Positions 61,999 through 64,000 of a DNA stretch of 64,000 nucleotides are shown here, piece by piece; position 1 is the first letter of the stretch, and each line of letters opens with the position of its first letter. Source of the stretch: an uncultured Colwellia sp. (lineage in GTDB: Bacteria > Pseudomonadota > Gammaproteobacteria > Enterobacterales > Alteromonadaceae). A model generated the notes under the pieces. It worked only from the letters and a program-made list of their open reading frames with translations, searched no databases and was not told where the DNA came from. A program made the position numbers and the translations under genes. The stretch spans positions 1 to 64,000 of the forward strand of contig CAJXWZ010000015.1 of the NCBI GenBank assembly GCA_913062815.1, in the 5' to 3' direction.

Positions 61999-62367
61999 CT
62001 ATTTATAAAAAGCTATCGCTAATTGTAACAGTGCAAAAATAGCCATAATGGTTATCAATAGTTTGTCCTTGCGACGAAAGTTGTTTATTACAGGGTCTTG
62101 CTGTTGTGATAAAAAACCACTTGTTAGTGATTCTTCCATATTTGCAGCCTTTGCAGTTGTCTCATTCATGCCCATCTTATTGACGCATAATTTTTTCCAT
62201 TCAGTTGGATAAACAGATTTAACATGAGCTTGTAGCTTTTTAAAATGAACAATTCTAAAAATTAAAAATAATGAGGCAAGACAAACAGGTAAATAAGTCA
62301 AGGTGTTGATAGGCAATTCCATTTGTAAGTTTACATAATAAAACAGTGTGTTAGTGTTAATTAACAT
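61999..62367 (-). CDS. Small membrane protein
   Basis: A 122-residue protein with two clear membrane segments (about residues 22-40 and 101-119) flanking a polar loop (KKLQAHVKSVYPTEWKKL ... FLSQQQDPVINNFRRKD). The general layout recalls UspB, with two helices and a basic loop, but the similarity is weak. Start could also be the Met at residue 16. Single gene. Confidence 0.65.
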   Translation of the reverse strand: MLINTNTLFYYVNLQMELPINTLTYLPVCLASLFLIFRIVHFKKLQAHVKSVYPTEWKKLCVNKMGMNETTAKAANMEESLTSGFLSQQQDPVINNFRRKDKLLITIMAIFALLQLAIAFYK

Positions 62368-62448
62368 AACAAGGAATAAACAAATTACAACCGCTTTGTT
62401 CCTTCTTTATTTTTGCCGTTATTAAAAGCTACACTTTAAAGCGAACAG

Positions 62449-62685
62449 TTAATCTTCAGGTAAGGCATTAAATTCAGCCTTTTTTGCTTCAAACCAATTT
62501 TTCATGACCTCGGGTTGCTGCATTAGTTCACGCATTTCATTCATTGCTTCAAGGTGAGCTGCATCTTGTTTCTGAAACATATCCATGCCGTGTGCTTTAC
62601 TCAATTCTGCGATATCATCAAAACAACTCGCTTGGAACGCTTTATTACAAGCACCACCTAATTGCTTACAAGTCATCGTTTTCAT
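62449..62685 (-). CDS. DUF1059-like small protein
   Basis: A 78-residue protein beginning MKTMTCKQLGGACNKAFQASCFDDIAELSKAH, which matches DUF1059 with its conserved cysteines (6, 13 and 21), followed by a helical MFQKQDAAHLEAMNEM segment. The start ATG at 62685 has a perfect GGAGG five bases upstream; an in-frame TTG four codons earlier overlaps that ribosome-binding site and is rejected. Function unknown. Confidence 0.88.
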   Translation of the reverse strand: MKTMTCKQLGGACNKAFQASCFDDIAELSKAHGMDMFQKQDAAHLEAMNEMRELMQQPEVMKNWFEAKKAEFNALPED

Positions 62686-62747
62686 ATTTACCTCCAAAGG
62701 TATAGTAAATCATCTGATTGTGATTTTAGTTTCGCCAAAGAGGCTTG

Positions 62748-63224
62748 TTAGAGCAACGCATTTATTCGATCATAAAAGAGCTTTTTTCCCTGTTGATAAA
62801 GGTCTTTGTCATGTGGGTATTTTGCATGTAAGTCCTGTTTTATCTGGTTTAACTCTGCAATGAATACTAAGTTACCTTGCATCACCTTAACAAAGTTTAA
62901 GTGTTTTTCTATGTTTACATTACCAGTCTGGAATATGTGCAAATGAACCTTCCTGTGTTTTTTTGCAAAGTATTCTCTCCCTGCAATACCGTATTCACCT
63001 TTATAAACATAACCTAAATTTACAAAGTGTTGAGATAATGAACTTACTTCAGATATATCTTCAACAACCCCCAACAGGTCGATACAGTCTTTTGCATATA
63101 ACCCATTTATCGCGGTTGAACCAATATGAAGAATTTCAATACCACCTGCATAGTTAGCAATGATTAAGTCTTTTTCATGCTCAAACTCAGAATTCCATAT
63201 CTCTTTATGTTCAAATAAATACAT
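62748..63224 (-). CDS. GrpB family (UPF0157) nucleotidyltransferase-like protein
   Basis: A 158-residue protein of the GrpB family: HIGSTAINGLYAKDCIDLLGVV (about 36-57) is the nucleotidyltransferase-like GS motif followed by the D-x-D type pair (here DCIDLL), and HLHIFQTGNVNIEKHLNFVKVM near 96 is also typical. Members have been linked to nucleotide or CoA-related and aminoglycoside-like transfer activities; the substrate here is unknown. Confidence 0.92.
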   Translation of the reverse strand: MYLFEHKEIWNSEFEHEKDLIIANYAGGIEILHIGSTAINGLYAKDCIDLLGVVEDISEVSSLSQHFVNLGYVYKGEYGIAGREYFAKKHRKVHLHIFQTGNVNIEKHLNFVKVMQGNLVFIAELNQIKQDLHAKYPHDKDLYQQGKKLFYDRINALL

Positions 63225-63381
63225 GTTCTCTTATGCTTAAATAGGCGCAAAACACTAACTAAATGGTGCTTTAAATTAACTAAATAAGAGAGTAAAAGCT
63301 AATGTTTTTCGCTTTGTTTGTGGATATTATTAGCAATTAAAACATCAAAAAACTTAGCTGTTTCATCATAACCTTAATAAC

Positions 63382-64000
63382 TTAGGTGATTTTGGCAATA
63401 GCACGTCTCAGTTCTTCACGTTGGATAGGCTTACTTAAGCAATCATTCATACCTATATTAATATATTGCTCTACCTGTTCTTTCATCACATCAGCCGTTA
63501 CGGCAAAAATGGGTATGTTGGCTTTTTTAGCATCTTCATTACTTCTGATATGACGGGTAGCGCCTAAACCGTCCATACGAGGCATATGGATATCCATTAA
63601 AATCAGATCATAGTGATTTTTTTGTACAGCCTCAACGGCCTCAAAGCCATTCTTAGCGGTTGTCACGATATGTTTGTCAAACTCTAGTACCGCTCTTGCA
63701 ACCATTAGGTTTACATCCATGTCATCAACAAGCAGTATTTTCAATGGACGTATTTTATTGGTTTCTACAGGGTTATTTACTACATGAGGTTGGGTTGAAA
63801 GTTTAAATGGTATTTGAAACCAGAAACAACTTCCTTGGCCTTCTGCACTTTCTACATGAATTTCTCCGTGCATCGCCATCACTAGCTTTTTACAGATTGA
63901 CAAACCAAGCCCTGTGCCACCAAAATATCTAGTGGTACTTCTATCGGCTTGTATAAAGGGCTCAAAAAGGCGCTCTTGTTTATCACTTTCAATGCCTATA
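63382..64000 (-). CDS. Hybrid sensor histidine kinase, C-terminal part (runs off the window)
   Basis: The 5' end lies beyond the window. The visible part begins inside the ATPase domain (RLFEPFIQADRSTTRYFGGTGLGLSIC, with the G2 box GGTGLGLS) and ends with a receiver domain (about the last 125 residues) containing ILLVDDMDVN (acidic pocket), phospho-acceptor Asp in LILMDIHMPRMDG, Thr in FAVTAD and Lys in LSKPIQ. No Hpt domain is attached, so a separate phosphotransfer protein is likely. Canonical residues are all present. Confidence 0.93.
   Translation of the reverse strand, partial: IGIESDKQERLFEPFIQADRSTTRYFGGTGLGLSICKKLVMAMHGEIHVESAEGQGSCFWFQIPFKLSTQPHVVNNPVETNKIRPLKILLVDDMDVNLMVARAVLEFDKHIVTTAKNGFEAVEAVQKNHYDLILMDIHMPRMDGLGATRHIRSNEDAKKANIPIFAVTADVMKEQVEQYINIGMNDCLSKPIQREELRRAIAKIT

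Noticed and set aside
57709-63224. attC sites between the small accessory genes
   Set aside because: GTTA and TAAC cores occur only singly, without paired arms of the right spacing.
1-64000. CRISPR array, rRNA operon, prophage or replication origin
   Set aside because: No regularly spaced direct repeats with spacers, no rRNA-like stretches, no phage structural genes and no DnaA-box cluster were seen.

Overview
The window looks like chromosome of a marine, low-GC gammaproteobacterium of the Alteromonadales, most likely a Colwellia or Thalassotalea relative. This is inferred from the rsxABCDGE-nth order, the rimP-nusA-infB-rbfA-truB-rpsO order, VCR-like attC sites beside an integron integrase, and AT-rich codon use. 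No rRNA, tRNA, CRISPR array or complete insertion sequence was found.

Region 1 (1-4941) is the attI-proximal end of a chromosomal integron read on the minus strand. An IntI-type integrase (3976-4941, plus strand) with a LexA box just upstream is followed leftwards by an attI region and eight gene cassettes separated by seven complete 92-95 bp attC sites, plus a partial one at the left edge. The two cassettes next to attI are a near-identical 326 bp tandem duplication that carries a frame pointing the wrong way. One further cassette has no convincing gene. The other five encode small unknown proteins, one exported and one membrane-bound.

Region 2 (5005-14564) holds mixed single genes: GNAT, M28 peptidase, YaeQ, a class V aminotransferase, glyoxalase I, a DUF885 protein, a lipase-like lipoprotein, a CPBP protease and an Xre/DUF2975 pair. 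Region 3 (14815-23658) is the Rsx/Rnf electron-transport operon with nth, then a LapD-like degenerate GGDEF/EAL protein. Region 4 (23820-32811) is the translation/transcription block rimP-nusA-infB-rbfA-truB, gltS and rpsO. It is preceded by a 300 bp leader with a strong promoter, two intrinsic terminators and a possible antiterminator hairpin. glsA follows rpsO in place of the more usual pnp.

Region 5 (34200-48737) is an almost complete purine catabolic cluster. GuaD turns guanine into xanthine, XdhABC makes urate, and the membrane urate oxidase PuuD with UraH and UraD makes allantoin. AllB, allantoicase and AllA then release glyoxylate and urea, and malate synthase G feeds glyoxylate into central metabolism. 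A RutR-like TetR regulator closes the cluster. No purine permease and no urease are present in the window.

Region 6 (49025-64000) contains a diguanylate cyclase, small envelope proteins, and a Crp/Fnr-type regulator divergent from a four-gene operon (SDR, DUF2141, VTT, DUF1624). A perfect 14 bp palindrome lies between regulator and operon and recurs 3.4 kb away. After that comes a minus-strand run of small stand-alone genes (PAS, DUF924, YjbR, VOC, beta-barrel, GNAT, HAD, DUF1059, GrpB). The window ends inside a hybrid histidine kinase.
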